Below are positions 8,634 through 17,104 of a DNA stretch of 64,000 nt, one piece after another. A program made the translations under genes and the position numbers. The DNA lies in assembly GCA_900471605.1 (NCBI GenBank), contig UCEY01000035.1, positions 1-64,000 on the forward strand, given 5' to 3'. The DNA comes from Hyphomicrobiales bacterium. GTDB taxonomy: Bacteria; Pseudomonadota; Alphaproteobacteria; Rhizobiales; Rhizobiaceae. The notes under the pieces are model-generated. The model saw only the letters and a list, made by a program, of their open reading frames with translations, was not told where the DNA came from and ran no database searches. Each line of letters starts with the position of its first letter. Position 1 is the stretch's first letter.

Positions 8634-9743
8634 ATGTCTCTACGTCTCGGCACCTTCAACATCGAAAACCTGATGACTCGCTTCGATTTTTCCGGCTGGC
8701 GCAACCAGCTCCGGCAGGACAGGGTGCTCAGGCTCTATGACGTGCAGGACAAGGCGGTCTACCAGCAGCTCGAACAGGCCCGGATGATCGCCGAGACGGA
8801 CGATACGCTGCAGCTCTCGGCGCTGGCGATCGCCGATGCGGACGCCGACATACTCTGTCTGCAGGAGGTCGACAACATGCCGGCCCTGCAGGCTTTCGAA
8901 TACGGCTATCTCTACCGCATGGTCGGCAATGGCTACCGCCAGAAATACCTGGTCGAGGGCAATGATTCGCGCGGCATCGACGTCGCGGTGCTGATGCGCG
9001 AGGAGACCCGCGGCGGCGAGAAAATCGAGGTGCTGGACGTGCGCAGCCACGCCATGCTGACCTATCAGGACCTCGATCTCTTCAACGACGAACTGGCGCT
9101 CAGCAACCAGGCGCATGACAAGATCTTCAAGCGCGACTGCCTGGAGCTGGAGCTGACGGTCGGGGGAAAACCCTTCTCGCTGTTCGTCGTTCATTTCAAA
9201 TCCATGGGCAATGCCCGCGACGGGCAGGACGGTCGCACCGGCACGATGGCAATCCGCATGGCGGAGGCGAGGGCTGTGCGCCAGATCGTCGAGCGTCGCT
9301 TCGGCAAGGGCCGGACGGCGGACAAGAATTTCGCGATCTGCGGCGACATGAACGATTACCAGGAAAAGGTTCAGGTGATCGGCTCCCGCCGCGAAGGTTA
9401 CCGGTTCGAGCCGCGGCGCGAGGCGGTGAGCGCGCTCAACGTGTTTACCGAGGATGGTTTCGTGGTGAACCCGATGACGCGCCGCGACGTGATGGACCGC
9501 TGGACGCTCTATCACGCCCGCGGGCCGGAGGAGCAGCATCTCTGCCAGCTCGACTATATCTGGCTGTCGCCGGCGCTGGCGGAGCGTAATTCCGGCGGGG
9601 TGCCGGAGATCATCCGCGGCGGGCAGCCCTATCGTACCGTCTTTCCGCCGGGGCAGGAGGTGGAGCGGTTTCCGCGCATCGGCTGGGACCGGCCGAAGGC
9701 ATCGGACCATTGCCCCGTCGTCATGTCGCTGGAGCTCGCATGA
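8634..9743 (+). CDS. Endonuclease/exonuclease/phosphatase family protein
   Basis: Metal-dependent phosphoesterase fold of 369 residues. Hallmarks in order: TFNIENLM near the N-terminus, LQEVD, the central FAICGDMNDY, and a C-terminal SDHCPVVMSL carrying the catalytic Asp-His. No signal peptide is seen, so it is probably cytoplasmic. The ATG at 8634 fits the AGGA at 8622-8625; the in-frame ATG at 8625 overlaps that site. The stop overlaps the start of the Nudix gene (ATGA), suggesting the two act in one operon. Substrate (DNA, nucleotide or phospholipid) cannot be assigned. Confidence 0.87.
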   Translation: MSLRLGTFNIENLMTRFDFSGWRNQLRQDRVLRLYDVQDKAVYQQLEQARMIAETDDTLQLSALAIADADADILCLQEVDNMPALQAFEYGYLYRMVGNGYRQKYLVEGNDSRGIDVAVLMREETRGGEKIEVLDVRSHAMLTYQDLDLFNDELALSNQAHDKIFKRDCLELELTVGGKPFSLFVVHFKSMGNARDGQDGRTGTMAIRMAEARAVRQIVERRFGKGRTADKNFAICGDMNDYQEKVQVIGSRREGYRFEPRREAVSALNVFTEDGFVVNPMTRRDVMDRWTLYHARGPEEQHLCQLDYIWLSPALAERNSGGVPEIIRGGQPYRTVFPPGQEVERFPRIGWDRPKASDHCPVVMSLELA

Positions 9744-10474
9744 CTATCCAGGCGACCGGCGGCTGGCCCGCCGAAAACACTGTCTTCGAGGTCGAGGCCT
9801 TCGATCTTTCGGTTCTGCCCGGGCCTCACCCGCTCTATGCGGCCCACCAGAGCGAGATCGAGGCGAACTGGGAGCTTGAGGCGGCGGCCAATCCGCATCT
9901 CTTCAACGGCCAGATGGTGCTGCAGAACCGACTTTCGTTCCGGGACGGCGTGATCATCGGCGAGGCGCATGTCATCCCCTATTCGACGCTGCTGTGGTGG
10001 CGCAAGCAGCGGGATCCGGCGGGCGCCTTCCACCTCTTTGGCTTCGCCGTGCTCGTCTCGTCCGATGGAGCGATCATCGCCGTCCGGATGAGCGAGAGGA
10101 CCGCCAATCCGGGCCAGGTCTATTGCGCCGCGGGATCACTCGATCTTCTCGACATCGTCGATGGCAAGCTCGATCTCCAGGCCAATATGCGCCGCGAGGT
10201 GCTCGAAGAGACCGGCCTGGATCTCGATGAGGCCAGGGTCGAGCCGCAGTTCTTCGCCAGCCATAGCGGGCACCGGGTCGTCGGATTCCGCTTCTATCGT
10301 TTCGACCTCGCGGCGGAGCAGATGCTGGCGCGCATCGCCGCCCATATGGTGCACGACGAGGAAAAGGAGATCGCCGGTGCGGTGGCGATCCGGTCGGCCG
10401 ATCGCGGCGCGCATCCCTACAGCCCGTTGATGTTCCCGATTCTCGATCTGTTTTTCGGTCATTCGATGCGCTGA
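9740..10474 (+). CDS. Nudix hydrolase
   Basis: Predicted nucleoside-diphosphate-linked hydrolase of 244 residues. The Nudix core REVLEETGLD is clear, preceded by GSLDLLD in the expected glycine-starting position, though the spacing is longer than the canonical box. The start codon overlaps the upstream nuclease stop by 4 bases (ATGA), so translation is coupled. The N-terminal 100 residues are outside the Nudix fold and I do not recognise them. Substrate unknown. Confidence 0.85.
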   Translation: MTIQATGGWPAENTVFEVEAFDLSVLPGPHPLYAAHQSEIEANWELEAAANPHLFNGQMVLQNRLSFRDGVIIGEAHVIPYSTLLWWRKQRDPAGAFHLFGFAVLVSSDGAIIAVRMSERTANPGQVYCAAGSLDLLDIVDGKLDLQANMRREVLEETGLDLDEARVEPQFFASHSGHRVVGFRFYRFDLAAEQMLARIAAHMVHDEEKEIAGAVAIRSADRGAHPYSPLMFPILDLFFGHSMR

Positions 10475-10538
10475 ACAGGGGTTGCTTTGAGCCGACCGGT
10501 CGGGCAGTTTGGCGCCATTGAAACACGGGGAGGTGTGG

Positions 10539-11468
10539 TTGGCCCGTCGCTACAGCATCTATGACGTCTTCACCGATCGACGACTTGCCGGTAATCCGCT
10601 GGCGGTGATTCTCGATGGGGATGACCTCGAAGACGACACCATGCAGGCGATTGCCAGGGAGATGAACCTCTCCGAGACGGTGTTCGTTCAGGGCTCCGCG
10701 AATGCCGCCTATGCCGCGCGCCTGCGCATCTTCACGCCGGGCCGGGAACTGCCGTTTGCGGGCCATCCGACCGTTGGAACAGCGGTGGCGCTCGCCGAAC
10801 TCAATCATGGGACGGAGCATGGGGCCGGGCAGGCTGATATGGATCTCGTCTGCGTGCTGGAGGAAAATGTCGGGCCGGTGCGCTGCGCCGTGCGGCTTCG
10901 GGCCGGCGAGGCGGGTTTTGCCGAATTCGACCTGCCGAGAAAGCCGGTGCAGATCGAGCTTCCGCTCGACCGGCAGGGTCTTGCCGATGCGCTAAGCGTC
11001 AAGTCGACGGACATCGGCTTCGAGAACCACGTCGCCTCCATCTGGAGCGCCGGGGTGCCCTTCCTGATGATCCCGCTGCACAATCTCGCGACGGTCCGTA
11101 ATCTCGAATTCGATATCGCTCTGTGGGAAAAAGCCGCGCCGTTCGTCGAGGGCTCGCTCGCGTCGGCTTATGTTTATTGCCGCAGCGGCGTGAACCACCA
11201 GGCAAAATTCCATGCCCGGATGTTCTCGCCGGATATGGGGATTTCCGAGGACCCGGCCACGGGCGCTGCGGTCGCCGCCCTCTCCGGAGCGATCCGGCAT
11301 TTCGACGCGCTGCCGGACGGCCATCACCCCGTGCTGGTCGAGCAGGGCGTGGAAATGGGACGGCCGTCCTTCATCCACCTGCATATCGACGTGAAGGAGG
11401 GTGAGATAGCCAGGGCCCGTATCGGCGGCCAGGCGATCAAGATCGCGGAAGGCACGCTCTATCTGTGA
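10539..11468 (+). CDS. PhzF-family isomerase/epimerase
   Basis: PhzF-like protein of 309 residues, related to diaminopimelate epimerase and to phenazine biosynthesis isomerase. Seen: YDVFTDRRLAGNPLAV at the start, the general acid/base glutamate E46 in NLSETVFV, GHPTVGTA, and the C-terminal DPATGAA glycine-rich turn. The TTG at 10539 is preceded by GGGGAGG five bases upstream, better than the alternative TTG at 10509. Metabolic role in rhizobia is not known; no phenazine genes are nearby. Confidence 0.88.
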   Translation: MARRYSIYDVFTDRRLAGNPLAVILDGDDLEDDTMQAIAREMNLSETVFVQGSANAAYAARLRIFTPGRELPFAGHPTVGTAVALAELNHGTEHGAGQADMDLVCVLEENVGPVRCAVRLRAGEAGFAEFDLPRKPVQIELPLDRQGLADALSVKSTDIGFENHVASIWSAGVPFLMIPLHNLATVRNLEFDIALWEKAAPFVEGSLASAYVYCRSGVNHQAKFHARMFSPDMGISEDPATGAAVAALSGAIRHFDALPDGHHPVLVEQGVEMGRPSFIHLHIDVKEGEIARARIGGQAIKIAEGTLYL

Positions 11469-11700
11469 ATTTCGCGCCTTGGCGAAGATTGCGATATTGT
11501 GACGCACTAAGACTTTGAAACGTTTCGTCTTTGCCTCGTCTCCAAGGGCGCGGTACCTTTTCCCCGGAGCCGAAATCCGCATGGCGGAATTTTTTATCGG
11601 GTCAGGCGAAGAATTTTGACGGAGCCGCTAGACAAGCCGAACGATCCCCTTTATACGCCCCTCACACCGCTGGCGAGCACGCCTCGCACAGATGGTTCTT

Positions 11701-11776
<76 letters not shown>

Positions 11777-11924
11777 TCTCCTCTTGCGAAGAGTTGGCCG
11801 AAGACGGGCGCATGTCGCCCTGTCATCATCCGTGATCTCCGGTCCTGTTTGTTTTGGTGCTTTGAGGGGAACTCCCGCGCCTGATTCGGCATTTGGACTG
11901 CAAAACGGAAATGGGAGCGCGGTC

Positions 11925-12671
11925 GTGAAGCCAATCCTTTTGCTCTTGGGAAGCCTTGTCCTGCTCGTGCTGGTATTTTTGAGCGGTGTGATCATCACCG
12001 CCAACGTGATTGCAGAACCCGAGCCCCACAAATTCGCCCATATGGACACGCCCGATCTTTGGACGTCGCAGCCGAAGGCCGTCGATACCGTGAAACAGGA
12101 TTATCAACGCCTGCCCCCGGCGAGCCCTGCCGTGACGGTGGCGGCCGAGGGACAGACGGGGGCGGCCGTCCCGCAGCCGGCTGCGGCTGTCGATCATACC
12201 GTGACAGCATCCATTAATCCGCAGCACTCGGACGGCGTGTCGCAGCCGCAGGAGCAGCGGAAAGCCCTGGCCGATCCTGCGCAGGCTGACTGGTGTGCCG
12301 CGCGATACAAGTCCTACCGCGTGGAGGACAACAGTTACCAGCCGCTCAGCGGCGGCCCCCGCCGGCAATGCCAGGCACCGGGTGTTTCAACGGTCTCGGC
12401 TTCCGCCGCGCCGATGCCCAGCCAGCCGCAATCGCTACCAATGCAGGATGAATTGCAGCCGCTGCCGGAGACACAAGCCGCTCGCGCCGATCAACGAGCC
12501 CGTGACGGAGCGTCGGGTTATGCCCAGTCGCAGGTGATCGACACCGGCGCGCCGGCCGGATCCCATGAGGAATGGTGTTTCGCCCGTTATCGGTCTTATC
12601 AGCCAGAAGACAACAGCTATCAGCCCTTTGCCGGCGGCCCGCGCCGCCAGTGCCAGTCGCCTTTCGGCTGA
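11925..12671 (+). CDS. Membrane-anchored BA14K-like repeat protein
   Basis: Envelope protein of 248 residues. An N-terminal hydrophobic helix (LLLLGSLVLLVLVFLSGVI) anchors or exports it; a proline/glutamine-rich low-complexity region follows. Two near-identical modules end the protein: WCAARYKSYRVEDNSYQP and WCFARYRSYQPEDNSYQP, each continuing to GGPRRQC. This WC-R-YRSY pattern is the BA14K signature (Brucella 14-kDa immunoreactive family). The GTG at 11925 has GGGA 8 bases upstream and starts directly at the membrane helix. The two-module arrangement is less usual than one. Function unknown, probably cell-envelope structure. Confidence 0.8.
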   Translation: MKPILLLLGSLVLLVLVFLSGVIITANVIAEPEPHKFAHMDTPDLWTSQPKAVDTVKQDYQRLPPASPAVTVAAEGQTGAAVPQPAAAVDHTVTASINPQHSDGVSQPQEQRKALADPAQADWCAARYKSYRVEDNSYQPLSGGPRRQCQAPGVSTVSASAAPMPSQPQSLPMQDELQPLPETQAARADQRARDGASGYAQSQVIDTGAPAGSHEEWCFARYRSYQPEDNSYQPFAGGPRRQCQSPFG

Positions 12672-12680
12672 CCTAGAGCT

Positions 12681-13622
12681 TCAGGCGGCGCGGTCGACCA
12701 GGGTTTTGGCGATCATCATATGGACGCCCTTGCAGCCGTTGACGGTCTGCGTGATGCGCAGGTCGCCGGCGAGGCTGCAGAGCGTATAGGCGTCCTCGCG
12801 CGACAGGCCGCCCTTTTCGCCGAGGAGCACGATCATGTCGCGCAGCGCCACCACGGCGCATTGGTCGAGGTCGGGATCCATGCCCATGGTGATGTAATGG
12901 GTCGGCGTTTCGGCGCGGGGGTAGGTGAAATCGAGGTCTTCGCGCACAGTGAGCTGGAACGTGCCGCGCAGCGCTGTTTCGATGGCGGTGATGCAGACCT
13001 CGCCGTCACCCTGGGCGCCGTGGCCATCGCCGCAGGAAAACAGGGCACCCTCGTTGAAGATCGGCAGATAGAGGGTTGTGCCGGCGACCAGTTCCTTGTT
13101 GTCGATATTGCCGGCATGCGCGCGCGGCATGATCGAGGTGACGCGGCCCCAGTTCGGCGGCGGAGCGACACCCATGACGCCGAAGAACGGGGCGAGGGGC
13201 AGCTCGAGCCCCCAGGGCAGGCGGCCGACATTCCGCTGCTTGTCGAGCGGGATGGTGATCATCCGTGACGTCTCGAAATCGTAGGGAAGGGTGCCGGCCA
13301 GCGGGCGGATGACGTTGTAGCCCCAGTCCTGGCGGAGCTCGACATCGAGGATCTTCACCTCGAGCACCTGGCCCGGCTTGGCGCCGCGCACGGCCACCGG
13401 TCCGGTGAGGATATGCCCCTGCATGATCGGCCGGCAGTTCGCATGAATTTCGAGATGTTCGGGAAGGATGGTGAAGCCTTCCTTGGGCAGGACTTCCGCG
13501 GGGCCGGAAACGGAATCGATCACCACCGTGTCACCGCTATCGATGGTCAGCACCGGTTCGAGGGCGGCGTCGAAATAACCCCAGGCGCAGGTTTTGGAAG
13601 ACGCGGCGACGTGATGCCTCAT
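12681..13622 (-). CDS. Acetamidase/formamidase family protein
   Basis: Amidase of the FmdA/AmdA family (PF03069), 313 residues, predicted to hydrolyse formamide, acetamide or similar short amides to ammonia and acid. Recognisable segments are GHILTGPVAVRGAKPGQVL, DWGYNVIRPL, FSCGDGHGAQGDGEVC and the ending TQTVNGCKGVHMMI. The ATG at 13622 has GGGGAGCC upstream. It is followed upstream on the same strand by an MFS transporter gene, which could import its substrate. Confidence 0.9.
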   Translation of the reverse strand: MRHHVAASSKTCAWGYFDAALEPVLTIDSGDTVVIDSVSGPAEVLPKEGFTILPEHLEIHANCRPIMQGHILTGPVAVRGAKPGQVLEVKILDVELRQDWGYNVIRPLAGTLPYDFETSRMITIPLDKQRNVGRLPWGLELPLAPFFGVMGVAPPPNWGRVTSIMPRAHAGNIDNKELVAGTTLYLPIFNEGALFSCGDGHGAQGDGEVCITAIETALRGTFQLTVREDLDFTYPRAETPTHYITMGMDPDLDQCAVVALRDMIVLLGEKGGLSREDAYTLCSLAGDLRITQTVNGCKGVHMMIAKTLVDRAA

Positions 13623-13726
13623 GATCTGGCTCCCCGGTTCGATCAAGGGCAGACTATCCGAATTCGCGATGCATGCCAGTCCCGCAAATCCGGGCCTCTC
13701 GATCTTCGAGACGGCGTTCCGGCCTT

Positions 13727-14932
13727 TCAGGCAGGCCGGGAGGTCTCACGCGGGGCGGCGGCGATGCGCCGTTCGATCTGGCGCAGATAGAGCGCGAGAA
13801 GTAGGCCGAGCCCGGTTGCCGCGGCGATGTAGAAAGGCGCGCCCTGCCAGCCCGAGGCGGCGACGATCGAGGCCAGCAGCATTGGTCCGAAGACCTGCCC
13901 GATATTCGAGCCCTGCATGACGAAGCCGGAGAACGTGCCGACGAGATCGCGGCGCGGCGCATAGACGGGCAGCGACCCCATGATGGTTGCCGGCAGGACG
14001 CCGCCCGACACCGCATAAAGCACGGACGCACCGTAGCGCATCCACAGCGGAAAGCTGTGCCCGAAGACGATGAATGCCGTGAGGCTCAGCATCACGCAGG
14101 GACCGCCGATCAGCACCCAGCGCGGGGCGCCCCAGCGGGCGAAGACGCCGCCGATCAGGTTACCGACCCCGTTGGCCAGCACCGCGAGCGCGGTCAGGAT
14201 CGACGCGGCCGTCAGGCCGATGCCCATTTCCTCGATCAGCAGCGTCGGAAGGAACCCGAAGACGGACATGAAGCTTGCGCTATAGACTGCAAAAATGCCC
14301 GAGAGTATCCACGATACCGGCCGGGACGCGGTGAGCTTGACGGCCGTCAGCAGCGACGTCGCCGGATGTCCGGTGCCCTGCTGTTCCGGAACGCGCATCG
14401 CCAGCAGCGCAATCATCGGGACGATGCTGAGCAGCGCGGCAAAGATCCACGAGCCCTGCCAGCCGAAGCTCGGCAGCAGGAACGGCGAGATCATCATCAT
14501 CATCGACACGCCGACCGGCACCCAGATTCCCCAGAACGCAAAGGCGAGGCCCATGTCGCGCGGCTCGACCGAGGCGGCGATCAGGCCGGGGGCCGCGACC
14601 GACACCATGATGAGGCCGACGCTTTCAAGCGCGCGGCTGGCGAAGATCACCGTTTGCGAATGGGTGAGGGCGCCGATCAGACTGCCGGCGATCAGCAGAG
14701 CGAGGCCGAGGATCATTGCGCGCTGGTGCGTCAGGTAATCGGTGAAGCGGCCGATCAGGATGCCGCCGGCCGCGCCCAGCGCGCTGACCAGGCCCATCAG
14801 CCAGCCGGCGGCCACCAGATCGATGCCGAGTTCGGAACGCAGCATGGGAATGGCGGGCGGCACCTTGCCGATATGCAGAGCTGCGGCGATGCCGCCCAGA
14901 ACGGCGATCGTGACATGTCCCCAACGCGTCAT
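13727..14932 (-). CDS. MFS transporter (cyanate/CynX-like)
   Basis: Major facilitator of 401 residues with about 12 membrane helices; GRFTDYLTHQRAMI is the loop 2-3 signature region. The start at 14932 (MTRWGHVTIAVLGG) leads directly into helix 1; the open frame extends to 15070 but that part is polar and not family-like. It lies about 100 bases upstream of, and on the same strand as, the acetamidase gene, so the two may form a short amide or nitrogen-uptake operon. Substrate is inferred only from this neighbour. Confidence 0.85.
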   Translation of the reverse strand: MTRWGHVTIAVLGGIAAALHIGKVPPAIPMLRSELGIDLVAAGWLMGLVSALGAAGGILIGRFTDYLTHQRAMILGLALLIAGSLIGALTHSQTVIFASRALESVGLIMVSVAAPGLIAASVEPRDMGLAFAFWGIWVPVGVSMMMMISPFLLPSFGWQGSWIFAALLSIVPMIALLAMRVPEQQGTGHPATSLLTAVKLTASRPVSWILSGIFAVYSASFMSVFGFLPTLLIEEMGIGLTAASILTALAVLANGVGNLIGGVFARWGAPRWVLIGGPCVMLSLTAFIVFGHSFPLWMRYGASVLYAVSGGVLPATIMGSLPVYAPRRDLVGTFSGFVMQGSNIGQVFGPMLLASIVAASGWQGAPFYIAAATGLGLLLALYLRQIERRIAAAPRETSRPA

Positions 14933-15156
14933 GCGGTCTTTATTCCAATCATCGAACAAACATCCGACCGCTTTATCACCCCGACGCGATCCGAGGCATA
15001 AATTCCTTCGCGGGCGGCATGATTTCTTGACCGATTGGGGATGCGGGGCCTGTTCCCGTTCGGACGACACTTCGTCGGGGCATCAACGCCCCGCACCGTG
15101 GGAGGCCCGACATCGATGCGGTCGGCGCCTTGCTGATGGCCGAGGGAGAAGCTGGC

Positions 15157-16092
15157 CTAGCTCGCCTTGCGCATCTGCTCGCGGCTTTCCTCGACTTTGA
15201 GGTTCTGGACGAGCTTTGCGAGCCAATCGACGAAGACCCGCACCTTGTTGGAGAGGTGGCGGGTCTGCGGATAGACGATGTAGAGGGGCAGCGATTCGCA
15301 ATGCCAGTCGGAGAGAACTTCGACCAGTTCGCCCTTTTCCACTTTGTCCTTCACCATGAAACGCGGCGACTGGATGACGCCCATGCCGGAAATCGCGGCG
15401 TTGACATAGGTCCGGCTGTCGTTGACCGACACCACATATCGCGGCTGGATCTCGATCTCCTCGTCCTCACGGCGGAAGGTCATCGGCATGACGCGGCCCG
15501 ATTGGGCGTTCAGGTAGCCGACGCAGAAATGCTCTTCCTCGAGGTCCTTCGGGCGCTCGGGCGAGCCGAAATTGCGGACATAGAGCGGTGCGGCATAGGC
15601 ATTCATGCCGATTTCACCGACCTTGCGGGCGATCAGCGACTGGTCCGTCGGAGTGCCGCCGCGCAAGGCGCAATCGACGTTTTCAGCAATGTAATCGACC
15701 AGCCGGTCGCCGACGCCGATGTCGAGCCTGATCTGCGGATAGCGCTTGTGGAAATCGCATAAGTTCGGAATGACCAGCAGGTCGGCAAAGGCGCCGGCCA
15801 TTTCCACGCGCAACCGCCCGGACGGCTGGGCCTGCGAATTCGACATGCTGCCGTCGAGTTCGTCGATTTCGGAGAGGAGCTGCATGGCCCGCTCGTAATA
15901 GAGCGCCCCGTCGGTCGTCACCATGACCTTGCGGGTGGTGCGGTTGAGCAGCGTCGTGCGCAGATGGGCTTCGAGGCTCTGGACGAGATTGGTAACCGTC
16001 GTTTTGGGCATGTTGAGGGTGGCCGCGGCCCGGGTGAAATTGCCGGTTTCCACGACGCGAACGAATACGCGCATTGCCGAAAGCTGATCCAT
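15157..16092 (-). CDS. LysR-family transcriptional regulator
   Basis: LTTR of 311 residues. The N-terminal winged helix-turn-helix reads FVRVVETGNFTRAAATLNMPKTTVTNLV; the C-terminal three quarters is the periplasmic-binding-like effector domain. It is transcribed away from the hydrolase/RND operon with about 157 bases between starts, the classical LTTR arrangement, so it likely controls that efflux operon and itself. A candidate operator is listed separately. Inducer unknown. Confidence 0.93.
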   Translation of the reverse strand: MDQLSAMRVFVRVVETGNFTRAAATLNMPKTTVTNLVQSLEAHLRTTLLNRTTRKVMVTTDGALYYERAMQLLSEIDELDGSMSNSQAQPSGRLRVEMAGAFADLLVIPNLCDFHKRYPQIRLDIGVGDRLVDYIAENVDCALRGGTPTDQSLIARKVGEIGMNAYAAPLYVRNFGSPERPKDLEEEHFCVGYLNAQSGRVMPMTFRREDEEIEIQPRYVVSVNDSRTYVNAAISGMGVIQSPRFMVKDKVEKGELVEVLSDWHCESLPLYIVYPQTRHLSNKVRVFVDWLAKLVQNLKVEESREQMRKAS

Positions 16093-16118
16093 TGTCTTGA
16101 TTCCTGCTGCGCCGCAAC

Positions 16119-16141
16119 ATTGTTCCGAAAAATGGAATAGT
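16119..16141. promoter_or_regulatory. Candidate LysR operator
   Basis: Imperfect palindrome ATTGTTCC-N7-GGAATAGT in the divergent promoter between the LysR gene and the hydrolase/RND operon; 6 of 8 arm positions pair. Location and architecture suit an LTTR recognition site; no binding data can be inferred. Confidence 0.4.
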
Positions 16142-16249
16142 GTTGTCGAATGCCGTTAGCTTGTGTGATTTCACCCGAATAATAATATCAGGTTCAAGAT
16201 TGACGGCAAGCACCCCGTTTTTACTAGGGGTTTGGCCGAGGGTTTTTCA

Positions 16250-17071
16250 ATGATGGCGCAGTGGGAAAATATCGCGTTTGACAAGTCGGCCAGGCCGGCT
16301 GTCCCGATGCGCGTCTATGAAGGACCTGCCAGAGCCAAGGTTCCGCCGCTGGTGCTTTACCTGCGAGGCGGGGCCTTTCTCGACGAACGGCGCGACGAAA
16401 ACGAACGGCCGGTCGCCAAAGCGCTGGCGGAAGCCGGCGCCGTGGTGCTCGAAGCCGATTATAGCAGCGTTTCGCAGAACATGTTTCCCCAGGCGATGGA
16501 ATGCGCTTTTTCGGCGCTGCAATGCCTGGCGGGACGGCGCAAGCAGTTTGGCAGCGCCAAATCGCAGCTTTTCGTTGCGGGCGACGAGGCGGGCGGCAAT
16601 GTCGCGGCCGGCGTGGCGCTGAAGGCGCGCGATCTGATGCCGGGCGAATTGAGCGGGCAGATCCTGCTGTCGCCGATGATCGACCCGATGATGACGACGC
16701 AATCCTTCCGCAAGGCGGATGCGATCGGCATGGGCGAGCGCTGGGCGGAGGGCTGGAGCCATTATCTAGGCTCCCATTGCGGGTTTCAGCATCCTTACGC
16801 CGCTCCCTGTCTCTGTTCGCGGCTTTCGGGTGTCGCACCGGCACTCGTCGTGACATCGGAGGACGATCCGCTGCGCGACGAAACGCTCGCTTATGCGACG
16901 CGTCTGAGCGAAGCCGGCGTTTCGGTCAGGCAGAAGATTTTCCCGGCCAGCTGCGGCTGGACGGGCATTTACAGAGAAGGCGACGGCCAGTGGATGAAGG
17001 CGCTCAGCACCGAATTCACCGGTTTTGTCCAGGAATTAAGTACGAAGCATAGCATATTTGAAGGTAAATAA
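16250..17071 (+). CDS. Alpha/beta hydrolase-like protein lacking catalytic residues
   Basis: A 273-residue protein of the hormone-sensitive-lipase branch (PF07859), first gene of an RND efflux operon. The fold is evident, but the usual HGGG oxyanion motif reads LRGGAF (R39), the nucleophile elbow GDSAGG reads GDEAGG (E113 in place of Ser), and the usual C-terminal catalytic His is absent (FPASCGWTGIY). Only the acid (EDDPLRDE, D206) remains. It is therefore probably non-hydrolytic, perhaps a ligand-binding or accessory protein. The ATG at 16250 has GAGGG 7 bases upstream. The efflux adaptor gene starts 33 bases after it. Confidence 0.8.
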   Translation: MMAQWENIAFDKSARPAVPMRVYEGPARAKVPPLVLYLRGGAFLDERRDENERPVAKALAEAGAVVLEADYSSVSQNMFPQAMECAFSALQCLAGRRKQFGSAKSQLFVAGDEAGGNVAAGVALKARDLMPGELSGQILLSPMIDPMMTTQSFRKADAIGMGERWAEGWSHYLGSHCGFQHPYAAPCLCSRLSGVAPALVVTSEDDPLRDETLAYATRLSEAGVSVRQKIFPASCGWTGIYREGDGQWMKALSTEFTGFVQELSTKHSIFEGK

Positions 17072-17104
17072 CGGCCAACTCCCGAGGCCGTAAGGAGACT
17101 ACAG

